Assembly (NCBI GenBank): GCA_037576215.1
Contig: JBANDB010000003.1
Coordinates: 496,001 to 560,000, forward strand
Direction: 5' to 3'
DNA length: 64,000 nucleotides
From: Armillaria gallica
Lineage: Eukaryota > Basidiomycota > Agaricomycetes > Agaricales > Physalacriaceae
Below, in pieces: positions 21,982 through 35,606 of the stretch. Positions within the stretch are counted from its first letter, which is position 1. Every line of letters starts with the position of its first letter. The notes beneath the pieces are model-generated. The model was given only the letters and a program-made list of their open reading frames with translations, was not told the origin of the DNA and ran no database searches. Position numbers and translations under genes: made by a program.

Positions 21982-24900
21982 ATGTCGACGATGAATCGCC
22001 AGTCCACCATCCACCAACGCCTGGAGGCGGTGACAGACCTCTCCAAGCTGTCGCCCATTTCCGACGACATTATCGTTGCATGCCTTAGAGAACGGTTCAT
22101 GAACGACAATGTGTACACCGCTGTCGGTACCTCTGCCCTCATCGCCCTCAACCCCCACAAATATATCCCATCCAACTCCGACTCTGTCATGCAGAAATAT
22201 GCAGCAGAGTACCGCGATACCTCTCAAAACCAGGAGCCGATGCCGCCTCATATCTTTCAGATGGCGAACAACGCGTACTACCATATGCGACGGACGACGC
22301 AGGATCAGTGCTTGCTGTTCAGGTGCGTTGCTGTATGTCTCTCTTTTTCCCATTCTCACGGGGCCGTAGTGGCGAGACGGCGAGTGGAAAATCTGAAAAT
22401 CGACGATTGGCTATCAAGAGCATTCTGGAGCTCAGCGTGAGCAACCCAGGGAAGAAGGGCGCCAAGCTCGGTAGTCAGGTCCCAGCCTCGGAATTCGTGC
22501 TCGAGACTTTTGGCAATGCTCGCACTCTCTTCAATCCGAATGCCTCTCGCTTTGGAAAATACACAGAGCTGCAGTTCAGTGACCGGGGCCGTATTTGCGG
22601 TGTCAAGACCCTCGATTACTACCTCGAGAGGAATCGAGTCGCAGGGGCACCCTCCGGCGAGCGTAACTTTCACATTTTCTATTATCTCGTCGCCGGTGCC
22701 TCTGAAGAGGAACGGCTGCATCTCCATATTCTAGATAAGACTACATATCGCTACCTCGGCCAAAGGACAGCAGCCGCCAGACCCAACGCCGGCGCTAGAG
22801 ATAACGATGCCGTCAGATTTGACCAGCTCAAGGTGGCGCTCAAGACAATCGGTTTCTCAAAGCGTCATGTCGCCCAGACTTGTCAGCTCATTGCAGCTAT
22901 TCTTCACCTCGGTAACCTCGAGTTCACTATCGACCGGCATCGCAACGAAGATGCAGCAGTCGTCCGGAACATGGATGTCCTCGCAATCGTGGCCGACTTT
23001 TTGGGCGTGCAAGCCTCTGACTTGGAGTCTGCACTATCGTACAAAACAAAGCTATTGAAGAAGGAGCTTTGTACGGTCTTCCTTGACCCCGATGGTGCAT
23101 CTGACAACCGGGATGACCTCGCTAAAACCCTCTACTCCCTCCTCTTCGCCTGGCTGAATGAACACATCAACCAGCGCCTCTGCAAAGACGATTTCTCCAC
23201 CTTCATCGGTCTCTTCGACCTTCCCGGTCCTCAGAACATGACCAGTCGCCCCAACTCCCTCGATCAGTTCTGCATCAACTTCGCAAACGAGCGCTTGCAC
23301 CACTGGATGCAGAAGCGTTTGTTCGAGAGCCACGTCGATGAGTACGCTACAGAGGGTATCTCCCGCTTTATTCCCCAGGTCCCTTACTTCGACAATTCTG
23401 AGTGTGTACGTGTCCTACAGAACCGACCGGGCGGTCTCATCCATATCATGGATGACCAAGCCCGACGCACACCGAAGAAAACTAACCACACCATGGTGGA
23501 GTCTTTCCAGAAACGCTGGGGCAACCATTCGTCATTCAAGACCGGCGGCGCAGACCGGTCCGGGTTCCCAACTTTTACTGTGAATCACTACAATGGTCCA
23601 GTCACGTATTCGTCAGAGGGCTTCCTGGAGCGGAACTTGGACGCGGTGAATCCCGATTTCGTGTCACTACTCCGAGGAACTGCCGATGTAGTGGAGAGGT
23701 CAGGATCCATCAACCCCTTCGTGAAAGGCCTGTTTTCGACCAAGGCTATTGCGACACAGGCTCATCCTAGAAACGAGGATACCATCGTCTCGGCGCAGCA
23801 GGTTGTCAAGCCCATGCGTGCGCCATCGACGCGCCGCAAGAGTGGTGTCCGAAGGATGCCGACGGTTAGGGAGTCTTTGGCTGATGTAGAGGAGACCCTG
23901 CGGGATGAGGAGGAGGCTCTCGTACCATCTGGTGGTAACCCTTGTATCGCCGGAGAGTTCAAATCGGCGCTCGATACCCTGTTCGATACCCTAGACGACA
24001 CACAACCGTGGTATGTCTTCTGCGTCAATCCTAATGACTCGCAACTGCCCAACCAGCTTGAGGGGCGGAGCGTTAAGGGCCAGGTCCGGAGCATCGGTCT
24101 AACTGAGGTCGCTCGGAGAAATGTCAATGTCTTCGAGGTTGGTATGTCGCCGGAAGAGTTCTGCGAGAGGTACAAGGAGGCATTGGAGGGTGCCAGCGTG
24201 GAGGAGGGCGATCCTAATGACCGGGTGGAGAGCGCTGCTATGGCCTTTGGTTTAGGAGAAGCTGATGTTGTTCTCGGACAGCACAAGGTACGTTTTTACT
24301 TTCCATTTGTCGAGGCGACAGTCACTGATTAGTATTCAAATTCTCTAGGTGTTCCTGTCACAGTCAGCGTTCCACAAGTTCGAAGATCAGCTTCTTACCC
24401 GCGACGTCGATGAGCAGAAGCGCAATCGTCTTCGGGATGCTGAGGCTGAAGCTGGGCTCAACCCCAGATCTCTTGTCGATCCTTATGGTCCTTATCCTCA
24501 GTCTCCCGACCCTGAAGGGCCTTACCAATCAGGATACGGTGATGCGTACAATGCATCTAGTCAACAACTCCCGCTCGTTGCCAATGCCTCCCCCTTCCAA
24601 CGCGCCGACGCCTATGGTGATGAATTTGACGAGAATCGTTCAGTTCGTAGCGACGACTTCGATGCTCGCAGCAGGTTTACGAGTCAGCCAGCCGACTCTG
24701 TGTCCAACCTTGGCTCGGAGTCGTATGCCCCCTCTCGGAATATGTTCCAGAACGCTGACAAGAACGCGCTCCTGGACAAAGACGCACTTCCTGGTGAGAT
24801 CCAAGAGGGCGAGACCACGGAGATCTTGAAGGAGACCTCCACTCGTCGACGTTGGGTTGCCATATGCTGGATGCTCACATTCTGGATGCCAAATCCTTTG

Positions 24901-27900
24901 TTGAGATGGGTCGGTCGAATGAAGCGTATGGATATCCGGCAGGCATGGCGAGAGAAGCTAGCGCTGAACATGCTGATCTGGTTCATTTGTGGTTGCACGG
25001 TTTTCGTCATCGTTTTCCTTGGAAACTTGATCTGTCCGACAGAGCATGTCTACAACTCGGCGGAATTGGCGTCATACAACAAGAATGCCAATTTGGTGTA
25101 TACTTCTGTTCGAGGAGAGGTGTTCGACCTTTCTATCGTCGAGGCTACGCATTTACGGGTGGTCAGCGTCGTTCCGAGCAAGCAGATTCTCAACTACGGT
25201 GGGACCTCGTCGGATGCTATCTTCCCAGTTCAGGTATGTGGTCGCTGCAGTTACTTAACATCAATTGCCGTAACAACGCGGTTTTAGGTTAGCGCCTTGT
25301 GCAGTGGTATAAACGGATACGTCAGCCCATATGTTACCCTGGACTCGTCGAACAACACCGACGAAAATTCGGTGTACCATGATTTCCGAGTATTCTCCAA
25401 CGACTCTCGGCCAGATTGGTACTTTGAGAACATGATCCAGATGCGCTATACTTCTCGCGTCGGTTTCGTAGGCTTCACTCCCAAGGAAATCAGCAACAAG
25501 GCTAAAACTGGAAGCTCCGTCGCCATCTACAACGGCATGGTATACGATTTATCAAATTACATCAATTATCCTCCTGCTGTCAGGGCTCCCGCAGGTCTTC
25601 AAGCGCCGGCCGATACTGACACCAATTTCATGCACAGTAGCATTTTGGACGTGTTCAAGTTTAATGCTGGCGGTGATGTGACCAAGAAGATCGACAGTTT
25701 GAATATCGATAGTGATATCTTGGCGCGTCAGAAAGTCTGCCTCCGAAACCTGTTCCTCATCGGCAAGGTCGACAATCGAAACTCAGCGCAATGTCAATTC
25801 GCGACTTACCTACTCCTTGCCATCTCCGTCGTCATGGTTTCCGTCATCGGGTTCAAGTTCTTGGCCTCGGTCAACTTTGGTTCAGCTCGCGCGCCAGAGG
25901 ACCACGATAAATTTGTCATTTGCCAGGTGCCTTGTTATACTGAAGGTGATGCTTCGCTCCGCAGGACTATCGATTCGCTCGCCCAGATGAAGTATGACGA
26001 CAAGCGGAAGCTGTTGGTTGTCATCTGCGATGGTATGATTGTCGGTTCCGGTAACGATCGTCCAACCCCCCGGATCGTGCTCGACATTCTTGGCGCCGAT
26101 CCCAATCTTGACCCGGAGCCTCTGAGCTTCCAATCGTTGGGCGAAGGTGCGAAGCAGCACAATATGGGCAAGGTGTACTCTGGTCTGTATGAGTGTTCGG
26201 GACATGTCGTACCTTATTTGGTGCTGGTGAAGATTGGCAAGCCTACGGAACGGTCAAGACCGGGTAATCGTGGAAAACGTGACTCTCAGTTGCTTCTTAT
26301 GCACTTCTTGAATAAGGTGAGCGCGATGTTATATGTTTATTTCTTTGGTTCTTATTACGGCTTGTTAGGTGCACTTCAACTCGCCCATGAACCCTATGGA
26401 GCTGGAGATGTATCATCAAATCAAGAACGTTATCGGTGTTAACCCGACATTCTACGAGTATGTGTTCATGGTGGATGCCGACACGACAGTTGATCCTTAC
26501 TCGGTCAATCGGCTCATTTCTGCGTATGTCATTTTTTGCCTCAGCTCCGAGATGGCCTTTCTGATGGTGTTTTTTTTTCTTTCAGTATGATTCACGACAA
26601 GAAGGTGTTAGGCGTCTGTGGCGAAACAGAGTTGGCAAATGCTAAGCAATCCATCATCACCATGATGCAGGTCCGTGGTTGTCTCCACTCTTTGCTCACC
26701 CCATTTCTAATTATGCCCCTATAGGTCTACGAATACTTCATTTCCCATCATATGGCCAAAGCGTTTGAAAGTCTGTTCGGTTCCGTCACTTGTTTGCCCG
26801 GTTGTTTCACCCTGTACCGCCTGCGCACGCCGGATACGCACAAGCCGCTGCTAATCTCCAACCAGATGCTCGAGGACTACTCAGAAAATCGCGTAGACAC
26901 TCTCCACATGAAGAACCTGTTGCATCTGGGAGAGGATCGTTATCTGACGACGTTGCTTCTCAAACACTTCCCGTTGTTCAAGACACAGTTTGTGCGGGAT
27001 GCACATGCGTACACAGTGGCGCCGGACGATTGGAAGGTGCTGTTATCTCAACGTCGGCGTTGGATTAACTCCACAGTTCACAATTTGGGCGAACTCGTCT
27101 TCTTGGACCAGCTTTGCGGTTTCTGTTGTTTCTCCATGCGGTTTATCGTCCTGATTGATTTGGTCTCAACACTGATTCAGCCTGTTACGGTGGCTTACGT
27201 GAGTGCATGATGCTTTCTTTATCTGGGTTCCAAGCTTATTGCCCTGAACAGATCGTCTACTTGATCGTCCTCGTCGCCGCCGAAGGCAAGTCTATACCGA
27301 CGCTATCGCTCGTCATGATCGCCGCTGTCTATGGTCTACAAGCGTTAGTTTTCATACTACGGCGGAAGTGGGACATGATCGGCTGGATGCTGTTCTACAT
27401 CCTTGCTATCCCCGTATTCTCATTCATGCTGCCGTTGTACTCGTTCTGGAAAATGGACGACTTCTCGTGGGGTGCTACTCGTGTCGTTATGGGTGAATCC
27501 GGCAAGAAGATGATTGTCCACGTATGTATCGTCTATTTTCGATGTTAACAACCTCCTGACGTGCTGCTCTTTAGGACGAGGGCAAGTTCGACCCACGTTC
27601 TATCCCCCTCAAATCGTGGAACGACTACGTGAGTGCTGGGCGTTTCCAATACAATTGATGACTGACGTCTTGGTTATAGGAAAACGAACTATGGGACAAA
27701 GAATCCAATCACAGCATTGGTTCCTGGGTTCCGCCCTCGAAGTTCAAAAATGAAGGAGGATACGCGGAGTCCCACACAGCTTCCTTGTATGGCCGCGAGA
27801 CATACTACGAGCCAGGACCCCGCACATATTCTCCCGCGCCATCGGTCGGGATGTATCCTCCACCCGGATATCAGTCAGGGCGTAATACCCCGCAGATGTA

Positions 27901-28195
27901 CATGCCTCAGCCTCAATCAGGCCTCGCAAGTGACACGCTATACCAGCCAGCACCATCACGACCAGCCACAAACTACCTCGATATTCCCATCCCTACGAGT
28001 CGCAGTCCTGATGCCTCTCCGGGCCCGAGCGACGCCGAACTAGAGGGCGTGCTCCAAGATATTCTGCGCACTGCAGACCTGAACCTAGTGACCAAGAAGG
28101 ATTTACGAAGACAGCTGGAGGATCACTTTGGTGTTGACCTGACAGCGAGGAAGTCGTCCATCAACGCGATGGTTGATCGGTTATTGAATTTCTGA
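21982..28195 (+). CDS. Chitin synthase with N-terminal myosin-motor domain
   Basis: Ten exons: 21982-22322, 22370-24287, 24349-25233, 25288-26316, 26369-26523, 26586-26670, 26725-27198, 27252-27521, 27575-27628, 27680-28195. They give 1908 residues, the usual size for class V/VI fungal enzymes. Order: myosin-motor-like head (about 1-780) with P-loop GETASGKSE; linker; membrane segment ([20 protein letters not shown]); cytochrome-b5-like domain ([19 protein letters not shown]); membrane segment ([17 protein letters not shown]); GT2 catalytic domain with [21 protein letters not shown] and [12 protein letters not shown]; two or three C-terminal helices; Pro/Tyr-rich linker; and a DEK_C-like tail ([17 protein letters not shown]). 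It polymerises UDP-GlcNAc into chitin at growing tips, and the head helps deliver or retain the enzyme there. The P-loop has Thr-Ala where most myosins have Ser-Gly. Confidence 0.96.
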
Positions 28196-29858
28196 TTCTA
28201 CTGCACCTTGCTTTCCTGTTTTTCTGTTGTCGGACTTTCTTGGATTTTTATTATGACTCGTTTATGACTGTGTATGCTTTGTCACTGTCTTTTCTTTAGT
28301 ATAATCAAGGACCCCACGGTACATGGACTTTGCATTTCTTCTCATACCTACCTAACCTATACGTATAACATTGCACTTGGCGTTTGGTCCCAGTTTTAGT
28401 TATAATTACCAAGACATTCATTGCTGTTCGTCATTATAGGTCAAAATCGAGCGATCTCTATCATCATGCAAAGCGTGCAGCTCCTGGCGCTTCACGCCGA
28501 CTTTTTCGTAGCTGCCGTGACTATTCCTCAAGAGCTCATCTACGACGCTTGGAGAATTTCTACGAGCATGCATACCTGTTTCTCAATCATTTCTTCTGGG
28601 TCACTGGCTGCTCTACTGTGAGGTCATCTTGATTCCAAGGACGAGGAGCTCTATTATCTCGGTAAGGCGGTGTCTGTGGCAGAGAATTTCGCATCTTTAC
28701 TGCTTCGGGCGCCGGGGCTCTGGCTTGGTCGTCAGATGGAAGAGACAACATCGCTTGTTTGCGTACTGGTGATATACGGAGAAATCTTAATTCCATCTTT
28801 TTTCAAAGATGCTACGTTCCTCCCTTTCAGTCTGCCATCAGCCTTTACGGACGTGCATTGCAGACGCATGATTTTCAATCGAAGAAAGGCGTTCGTCATG
28901 TTCTATGGGCCCTCAACCACAGTACGTTTTCCGTCCCACATTTACTGTGCTAGATTAAAGCTTCGTCGTGTTCGCACCGTCTCATCTGCATTTTACCTCT
29001 CTCAAACACCTACCCGGCTCGGGGGGTTGATGAACCAGATTCATGCTGACCCGACTAGCAGGCTGTATCAGAACCCAATTCCCTCAAAATAGACACGGCT
29101 ATAGACGCCCATACAAGCCTTATGTCCTCCCTCGATGTCTGGTCTATCGTTCACGCTTGAGTTGCTTATGCCTTTTCCCCCCGTCTCATCGGAACTCGAG
29201 TCTAATATCCCTCACCATGGACGTAAACCGAAGGATGTTACTGTTGGTGAGTTTCAAGTTGGGTTTTGCTTTAACTCAGACTCCGGCGGCGGTGACGGCG
29301 TAGTTGGACTTAACTGGACCCGTAAAATATACTTAGATCACTGTCCGCCGTAGTAAATGACCCTCGTATCAGTGTCTGGATACTTTGACAGAGACGCTGG
29401 ATATGATCACGATTGATTTCGTTCAGTGTAACGATGGTGATATTTTGGGACGAGGTAGATTCGTACGTCGGGGAAGGTGTGTCACCGAAGCTACTGAATG
29501 TCACTTTTATAGAGACTGCGCAATTTTAATGTTTATTGCGAAGGTGAGAAGCCCGTCACCGAGGTTGTCGCTGAGATGCCGAAGCGTGAAGAAAGAGAAC
29601 CCTTGAGGTCAAGCAACAGCGATGCGAGTTCCGCTCACTCAATCCAGACTCCATTAAGATGTGTTGATTGTTGAGTGCTAGTTTCACGGCGATCATACAG
29701 AAAATAGGAACGGGCCACATGAATGAGCATTACTATATTATCATGGAATAAGTATTATAAGACGCCAACCCTGATAAGCAAAAGAAGAATGTAGTAAATC
29801 GTACGAATCGCCTGGACTCTAAAAACCTAGAAATTACGAGAAATATATAGATATCTAT
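28196..29858. other. Spacer without a supportable gene
   Basis: Several open frames (28670-29092, 28384-28632, 29135-29353) overlap without motifs or splice logic. A polypyrimidine-rich 3' flank of the chitin synthase gene covers 28200-28340. Confidence 0.4.
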
Positions 29859-31128
29859 TCAATACGTAGCAGAGGAAAACACCTGTAGCATATGGTTTTT
29901 CATGTCCTTGGACCCCTTCATCGCGACCGTGACGCGCACTCTCCGATGATGGAGGTGCGAAAAATGACTCTCGATCTTCGCTCTAGCATTATCGACATTC
30001 ATCGACGCCAGCAGACCTTCATGTAGGAACGCGTATATCGACAGGGCGCGAATCTGTGTAAGCGATAATATAGCAGCCAATTTCGACCAGACGGAGTCAT
30101 ATACATCGGTCTCGTGCCCGAGCCTCACGCGCAAATTGACGCTCTCGAGGACACTCCCTGCCTGGCGGAGGTGCTCTATCCATGTCCCCATCTGCCCGAA
30201 GTTGGTCGTTCCGTATTCAAGGATGAACGGGGTAATGTCAAGTTGTCGTAATCGTGGCAGGTTTAGGTACTGTGAGAGATCGGGGATGTCGTCAACTGTA
30301 GTGCCTGGTTTCAGATACCCGAGAAATGTAATTAAGATGCGACGGGTACTCACTGAAGCTTCCGAACATGAGATGTAGATGCTCAAGGGTTTCCGCCCCT
30401 TGGCTGATGATTTGTTGGGCAGAGTCGCGGTCTCCTCCGCTGTGGAGACAGAGTGCGAGTCGACGAACGCGTGATACGGTCATAATATTCGACTTGAGGA
30501 CCAGACTTTCGTATATGGATGGAAAGCGCTGAGACACGGAAAGGCCCTCCAGCCTTAGAGGACACGGAACAGGCGGAAAACACCGCTCCAGCTCCACGAA
30601 GAAAGACTTGCGTACTTCTACGTTTAGTAACGTGAGATGCCGAAGAGTGGGGAAGGCCCTGATGAACGCGATCACATCGCAGAAAGCGTGGAATGTGACA
30701 CACTGGAGGGCCAGGGAGGTAAACGGATAATTGGTGAAGGCGTGGATGCAATCTGAGGGGGTAATCGGGAACGACCAGCCTTGGATAGTGAGATGGCGCA
30801 AGTTACGCAGATAAGTCGTGAGGATCTCGACAAGCGCCGCGTTTGTTTCCATGCGACAAGGATCGCGCTGCGAGGGCGTGAGGTGAAGAGCCACAATAAC
30901 GGGGGGAACAGGAACTGCATTCATTGACGACAACCGACACATATCGAGAAACCTCTCGCAATCCCGGCACGTCCGAAGTTCGACACTACGAAACATGTAC
31001 CCACGCGTACGGGGCACAAAAGCTCGCGAGACGAGTGAGCAGGATTTCAGATCTGCTATAGTTGTAGATTTGGAGGAGCGCAACTCATCGATGATTTCAT
31101 CAATGATTTCCTGTGGGAGTTCAGGCAT
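29859..31128 (-). CDS. F-box-like protein (single copy, unrelated to the module copies)
   Basis: Exons 31128-30354 and 30304-29859, with a 49-nt intron (GTGAGT...CCAG, phase 1), encode 406 residues. The N-terminal MPELPQEIIDEIIDEL, then LKSCSLVSRAFVPRTRGYMF, is an F-box-like domain; the rest is an irregular leucine-rich region (LRHLTIQGW, FPTLRHLTLLNV, LPRLRQLDITPF). Proteins of this kind are usually SCF substrate receptors and are very numerous in mushrooms. It differs from the F-box-like genes of the repeated module in sequence and intron position, and has no H1 or HNH partner beside it. Confidence 0.85.
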
Positions 31129-33537
31129 TTTGGGCTGTGGGAAAAAGTAGAATTAGTACTTTGTTTCCGAGCGAGAAAATGTAGGGAATACCTCTGGGAT
31201 TTGGAGGTAGGACAGAGCCCTTTAACAAATGAGGCTCGTTGTGAAAAACGGTGTGCTGGTGGTGGTGCTGGTGGTGGTCCCGCACGCCGCACAAGGTCCC
31301 CTTTGAAGAAGCCATGTGCCCGCAGCCCTGGCTCGGACTTCCAGACCAGTGTAGGCACACGCCGCATTGATAGAGGTCGACAAGAAGAATCCAACAGAAT
31401 TCGTTATTATCATTCCGAGTACGTAAAATGACGTCGTGGCAATCTTCAATAGTTCGCACAAGGCTTAAAATCCGCCTCGAATACCATAAGCACCCACATT
31501 TATCAGGCCCTCAGTGCTTGCAGAGCAGAGAATATAAATGGCATGCTATCCAGAATCGCTTACCCTTGCGTGGCGCGAGTCGAGACCCAAGGGCTGTGGC
31601 GCTAAAGAGGCTTCTGAGCTCGCTTTCCTATCGATAGAATGACGAATAATCAACGATACAGAATTTATTCATGGGGATCCACTTGCAAAGGATGCAGAGC
31701 GTCTGGCCCGACTTGCGGTTTACACAAGAAATAGAAGATGATGGTCAACAAGAAAAGAGGGTTCTTTGACCTTGCCCTCAAGTACACGTGACGCGAGTCG
31801 CGCTCTAAGCGCGACCCGAAGCACGACTGTCGGCTATCTCTTCGTAAACCCATGCCGTCAACCTGCACAATTAATTTTTTTCATTTCTCACGTAGAACGG
31901 TATGGATCTCGGAGGAACGTTTGTTATTGACGTTTTGATTTTTCTATCGAAGGCTCGCAAGAAAGAGAGAGGTACGTTATTGCAGAAATGCATTTCGAGG
32001 GGCGGCTGAGAAGAAGTGTGGCGTCCTTCCTGTCTGTTAATGGACATGAACATCGGGTGTAATCTCCGAGACGACGTGATGTCATGCCCTGCCCAAGGTC
32101 AAGCGGCTGCATTTCGATGATAAAGAACTTTCTTTGGTTCCTGCTCCATGGTCTTATCATCGACAAATCATTACCTTGGTCTCCTAACGTTGCAGGTCCT
32201 TGTTCTTTGCTACCTCTAGGTCAATTTGCCGCCGGCCTTGGCAGAAAAACATCCTGGCAGTTCCCGATCAACACCGTCGACAAGATCATGATCGATCGCC
32301 AAGGAGATAGATAGCAATAGCGTCCGTGAATCGCCACTGTACCGGGACAATAAATTATCCTGTCAGATCCCGTTCTTGGAGTGCCTTGGCACTTACTTAC
32401 ATACATACAGTCAACCCTTCCCGTAGAACATACACACTCCACTCCGAGACTTGTGTCCCCCTCAATTTGATCCGCGCGAGAATCTGAGGTCGGGCGCCGT
32501 ATCCCAAGGCTTGGAAAAGAGATGGCGCACCCTCGGTTGGATCTCATCACAGTACACGTGTTACAGCACCTTAATGCTGCGCCGCGATTTGATTGTCGAG
32601 AAAAACGCCGCCGAAATTTTAAGATATTCATGCGCCTGATCTGGAGCAACGAGCTGTGCATACGGCGCTTTGTCGGCAAGACCAGTTTCGGTTCCAAGGA
32701 ACTGAATAAATTGTCCAGAGATCCACGAATTAAGTCTGGATCAAATCTCCGCGACCTTGCCGAAACCGCTTTTCCAATCAGAAATGACCCTGCAGCTGCA
32801 GTGCGGTGCAACTTAACGCAATGGACTAGGTGCTCGAGTCGAAGAACCAGAACACGCATGTCCGAGCAGGTCCAGGGCGCGAAGTCTTCTCCGTAGGAAA
32901 AAATGCAGATGTGGTTCCTAGTCACCTCGAGGGGGTAGTGGTGTCGAAGTCAGCAGTCCATCAGCACGAGTGGAGAAAGATGAACAGGGTTGGAGTTAAT
33001 GCAAGTCAGGGGACAGTCGCGATAAGACAGCATTGGGTATCACGAGGGGATGGCTCGTCGGTCCGTCCTATATACTATCATCGTAGAACAGGAACAAGGA
33101 ACGCTAGGCACCTTCAAAGCTGCCACTACGCCGGAGGGGTATAGTCCTGCTGTTGTTCCTTTCATCCATCCCTCCACGATGTCAAGTGCCGATTCCAGGA
33201 TCGATGGCGTACATACGTTATGCGGATTCTGACAAGAAGGCGGCTACACTGTATCAGTTAAGAAGGACATCGCTGAACAGAGCACCAGTCGTACCGAGCC
33301 CTATCTCCCATGATTTCCTCACATAAAGTCCGTAAAATCAGCCGAGATATCAGAAACTGAGTCCTCGTTGAGTACTGCAGCACGCGGAGAGGTATTGGTG
33401 GGAGGAAAAGAACCCATGGGAATGTTTTCCGGTTATGGCCGTCTCTCGAGCGGTGTAGAATGATGATAATGACGCCGCTTACGATTATCTCGCTATATTA
33501 CCCGCAGGCAACTTGAACACATGTGCCATCCAAAAAA
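31129..33537. other. Spacer without a supportable gene
   Basis: The longest frame, 32925-32221 (minus, 234 codons), has no motif, is Arg/Cys-rich and overlaps plus-strand frames of similar quality. I regard it as chance. A plus-strand stretch GQFAAGLGRKTSWQFPIN (near 32220) looks protein-like but stops quickly. Confidence 0.35.
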
Positions 33538-34990
33538 CTAATTGCGTGCTCGCCGAAGTGGCAGTTTGTTCAATTGTGATGTTGCCACTGAGAAGCTACG
33601 CGGTATTGGAGCTAAATGAAAGAGGTCGGCTATACGTACTGATGTTAGTAGTCTGGTGATTAGAGCGTCGGCTAATCGTGCGAAGCTTTGGGTTCGATTC
33701 CTGGCTTGGCCGTAGATGATAACGGTTGAACTGTTGTTTTTGTTGTGGCTATACATGAGTGCTACTAAGTAGTGAGCAATCATCATTGAGCATTGAGTCT
33801 TGCAGAACTCGCGGCTGAGCGCTCAGCGTACACAATGTGACAAAATGAATTTCAATACTCTGACACAAATTCTTCTTGAATGACTTTGCCTTGAAGCGAC
33901 ACCAGCTGTAAGTGTTTACAGACCTGGAATGATGTTCAGGTATTACGACGACGCGAAAGCTCTCCACAAAGTGGTAGTCTTGCATGTAAACAATGTCGCA
34001 CGCAGCATGTCATTGAAGCGACGCACTCCCGGCTCATCAGACTTTCAGGCTTAAGCTTAGACTTTCAATCATGTAGTTCCTACTCTGGTCATGTCAGATT
34101 GGCAGGCATCGAGCAAAAGGTCCTCAGGTAGGACTGGGTGAGTAAGAATCAATCCCTGCATAGTGCCTCTGAACACGGACGGACCTAATCATAGCGCTAT
34201 TTGATTTGTACAAGAGCGGTCTAGCGCCAAGCATAATGAGCACGAGCATGCAAACACACGGTTAAAGCGTGGGATCCGTGGTAGCAGATATTCCGTTTTT
34301 GTGCAGTCGCTAGCTTTTCGTTAACTTACAGCTGGACTCAGGTATTACCGGGCCTCTCCTGTCTGAAAGGTCAGTCTTTCTTCAATTTTTTGAGAACATC
34401 TAGAACTATCGTAGGACCGACATTAAGCGCTTGTTAAACGAAAGGACTGGTATGGATAGAAATTACCTATAAATACAAGGAATGCGACTAGAAACCAGCT
34501 TTGCCTGATCACTGAACACCATGAAGGCAAGGAAGCACCTTTTCCCGTACATCGTCGTTGTCCTTTTGAGCAGACTGTGATTCAGATAGTGGGGCATTAA
34601 AGAACGCGTCATGAGCAGCCATCTCTCGCAACATCAAAAGGACATCAAACACGTCGACTTGTCTGATTCTGTTATCGGAATCGATCCTCGCTTTGCACTT
34701 GGCCTCGTCACAGCTCCGCTGCGCTTCTGGATAGAACGAGTTGGACCAATGGGATCTCACCTGCGTCAAGGAATCCTGTGCAGACCATGACGTGAGCAGC
34801 GCCGAAGCATAGACAGCAGCAAATATACAGTGTGGCGGCCAGGCGCTGCGCTCTCCAGGTACACGGATGGCTTGACCGACTGAAATGAGATTGTATTCTG
34901 GATCCTCAGCGGTAAGGTCATCGAGAACATGCAAGTCCACGGAGCGTCGTCTGGGGCCGTTCCTCCGTTGTCTTCATGATAAAGTTTGGA
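33538..34990. repeat. Direct repeat, first copy (partner about 37770-38990)
   Basis: Sequence from GCCGAAGTGGCAGTTTGT through the tRNA-like segment, the GCTCTCCACAA block (33959), the TGCAAACACACG block (34249) and into the HNH C-terminal exon recurs in the same order and orientation about 4.2 kb to the right. Small deletions separate the two copies. The unit therefore duplicated as DNA, and module 3 lies between the copies. Confidence 0.75.
33645..33713 (+). pseudogene. tRNA-Ile-like sequence, truncated
   Basis: TAGAGCGTCGGCTAATCGTG followed by GGGTTCGATTCCTGG resembles the tRNA-Ile(AAU) D-arm, anticodon loop and T-arm (B box GGTTCGATTCC). Compared with the copy at 37857 it lacks about 5 bases in the D-loop, so it is not a working tRNA. 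Confidence 0.45.
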
Positions 34991-35094
34991 GTCTTCGTTT
35001 CAGTGAGCCACAGGTGACATTAGTGATGACAAGTAATTCATACCTGAAGAACGGTAGCATCTCGGCCAAGGGATCTATATAACATCAATTGACG
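34509..35094 (-). pseudogene. HNH_2-type nuclease remnant, 3' half
   Basis: The minus strand retains the end of exon 2 (HRSLGRDATVLQ), the following intron (GTATGA...) and the last exon (LHVLDDLTAEDPEYNL, WPPHCIFAAVYASALLTSW, HWSNSFYPEAQRSCDEAK), ending KVLPCLHGVQ at 34509. Exon 1 and the HNH motif are gone. The break point at about 35094 is fused directly to the 3' part of an F-box-like pseudogene on the same strand, so a deletion or recombination joined two module genes. Confidence 0.7.
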
Positions 35095-35606
35095 AGTAGG
35101 ACTGGTCGCCTTGCTCGAGACTTCCAACGACAGCTGTGTGGTGTAGCTCGAGGGTGTGAAGGCTAGCACGAGACCCGGAAACGAGGGAGAACAAGTCGGA
35201 TGCGTTGATGCCTGTTACACAGTGAAAACCGATGCACTGGAAGGCATGCGAAGAAAGGGCCGCCCGCACGTCCTGAGGCAGCAATGCTCAATTGATGTGG
35301 ATGAACTTTATTGCTCGTAACTGGGAGAACAGCGATATCACAGCAACGAAGTGCTTGGTGCCTCGCATTTTTCTATCATCCCAGCCACTGTGAAGGGCCA
35401 AAGTCTCGACTCGGGGAGGTATATGAGGAGACGCCTGGCACATTACGAAACTTGTGGAAATGCCGGAAGTTATCGAAGTGTAATTGGCGGAAAAGGTGAA
35501 CTCAAGTTCGACGGAGGAAGGAGCGACAGACAAGAGAGGAGGCCCTTGAGGGAATGAGAATCGATTAGCTCTTGGGGTAACCTAGTGAAGCAAAATATCT
35601 ACGAAC
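35095..35606 (-). pseudogene. F-box-like pseudogene, module 3
   Basis: The minus strand matches the first half of the F-box-like genes: ASPHIPPRVETLALHSGW, MRGTKHFVAVISLFSQLR, VTGINASDLFSLVSGSR. The start codon is mutated to ATA, a deletion removes most of the F-box helix after LPQELID, and the C-terminal half is missing where the gene is fused to the HNH remnant. Confidence 0.75.

Noticed and set aside
27744..27971. Minus-strand frame over the last chitin synthase exon
   Set aside because: Shadow of the plus-strand coding sequence.
32221..32925. 234-codon minus-strand open frame
   Set aside because: No motif, composition unlike the recognised genes, no splice partners, and competing frames on the other strand. 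Probably chance.
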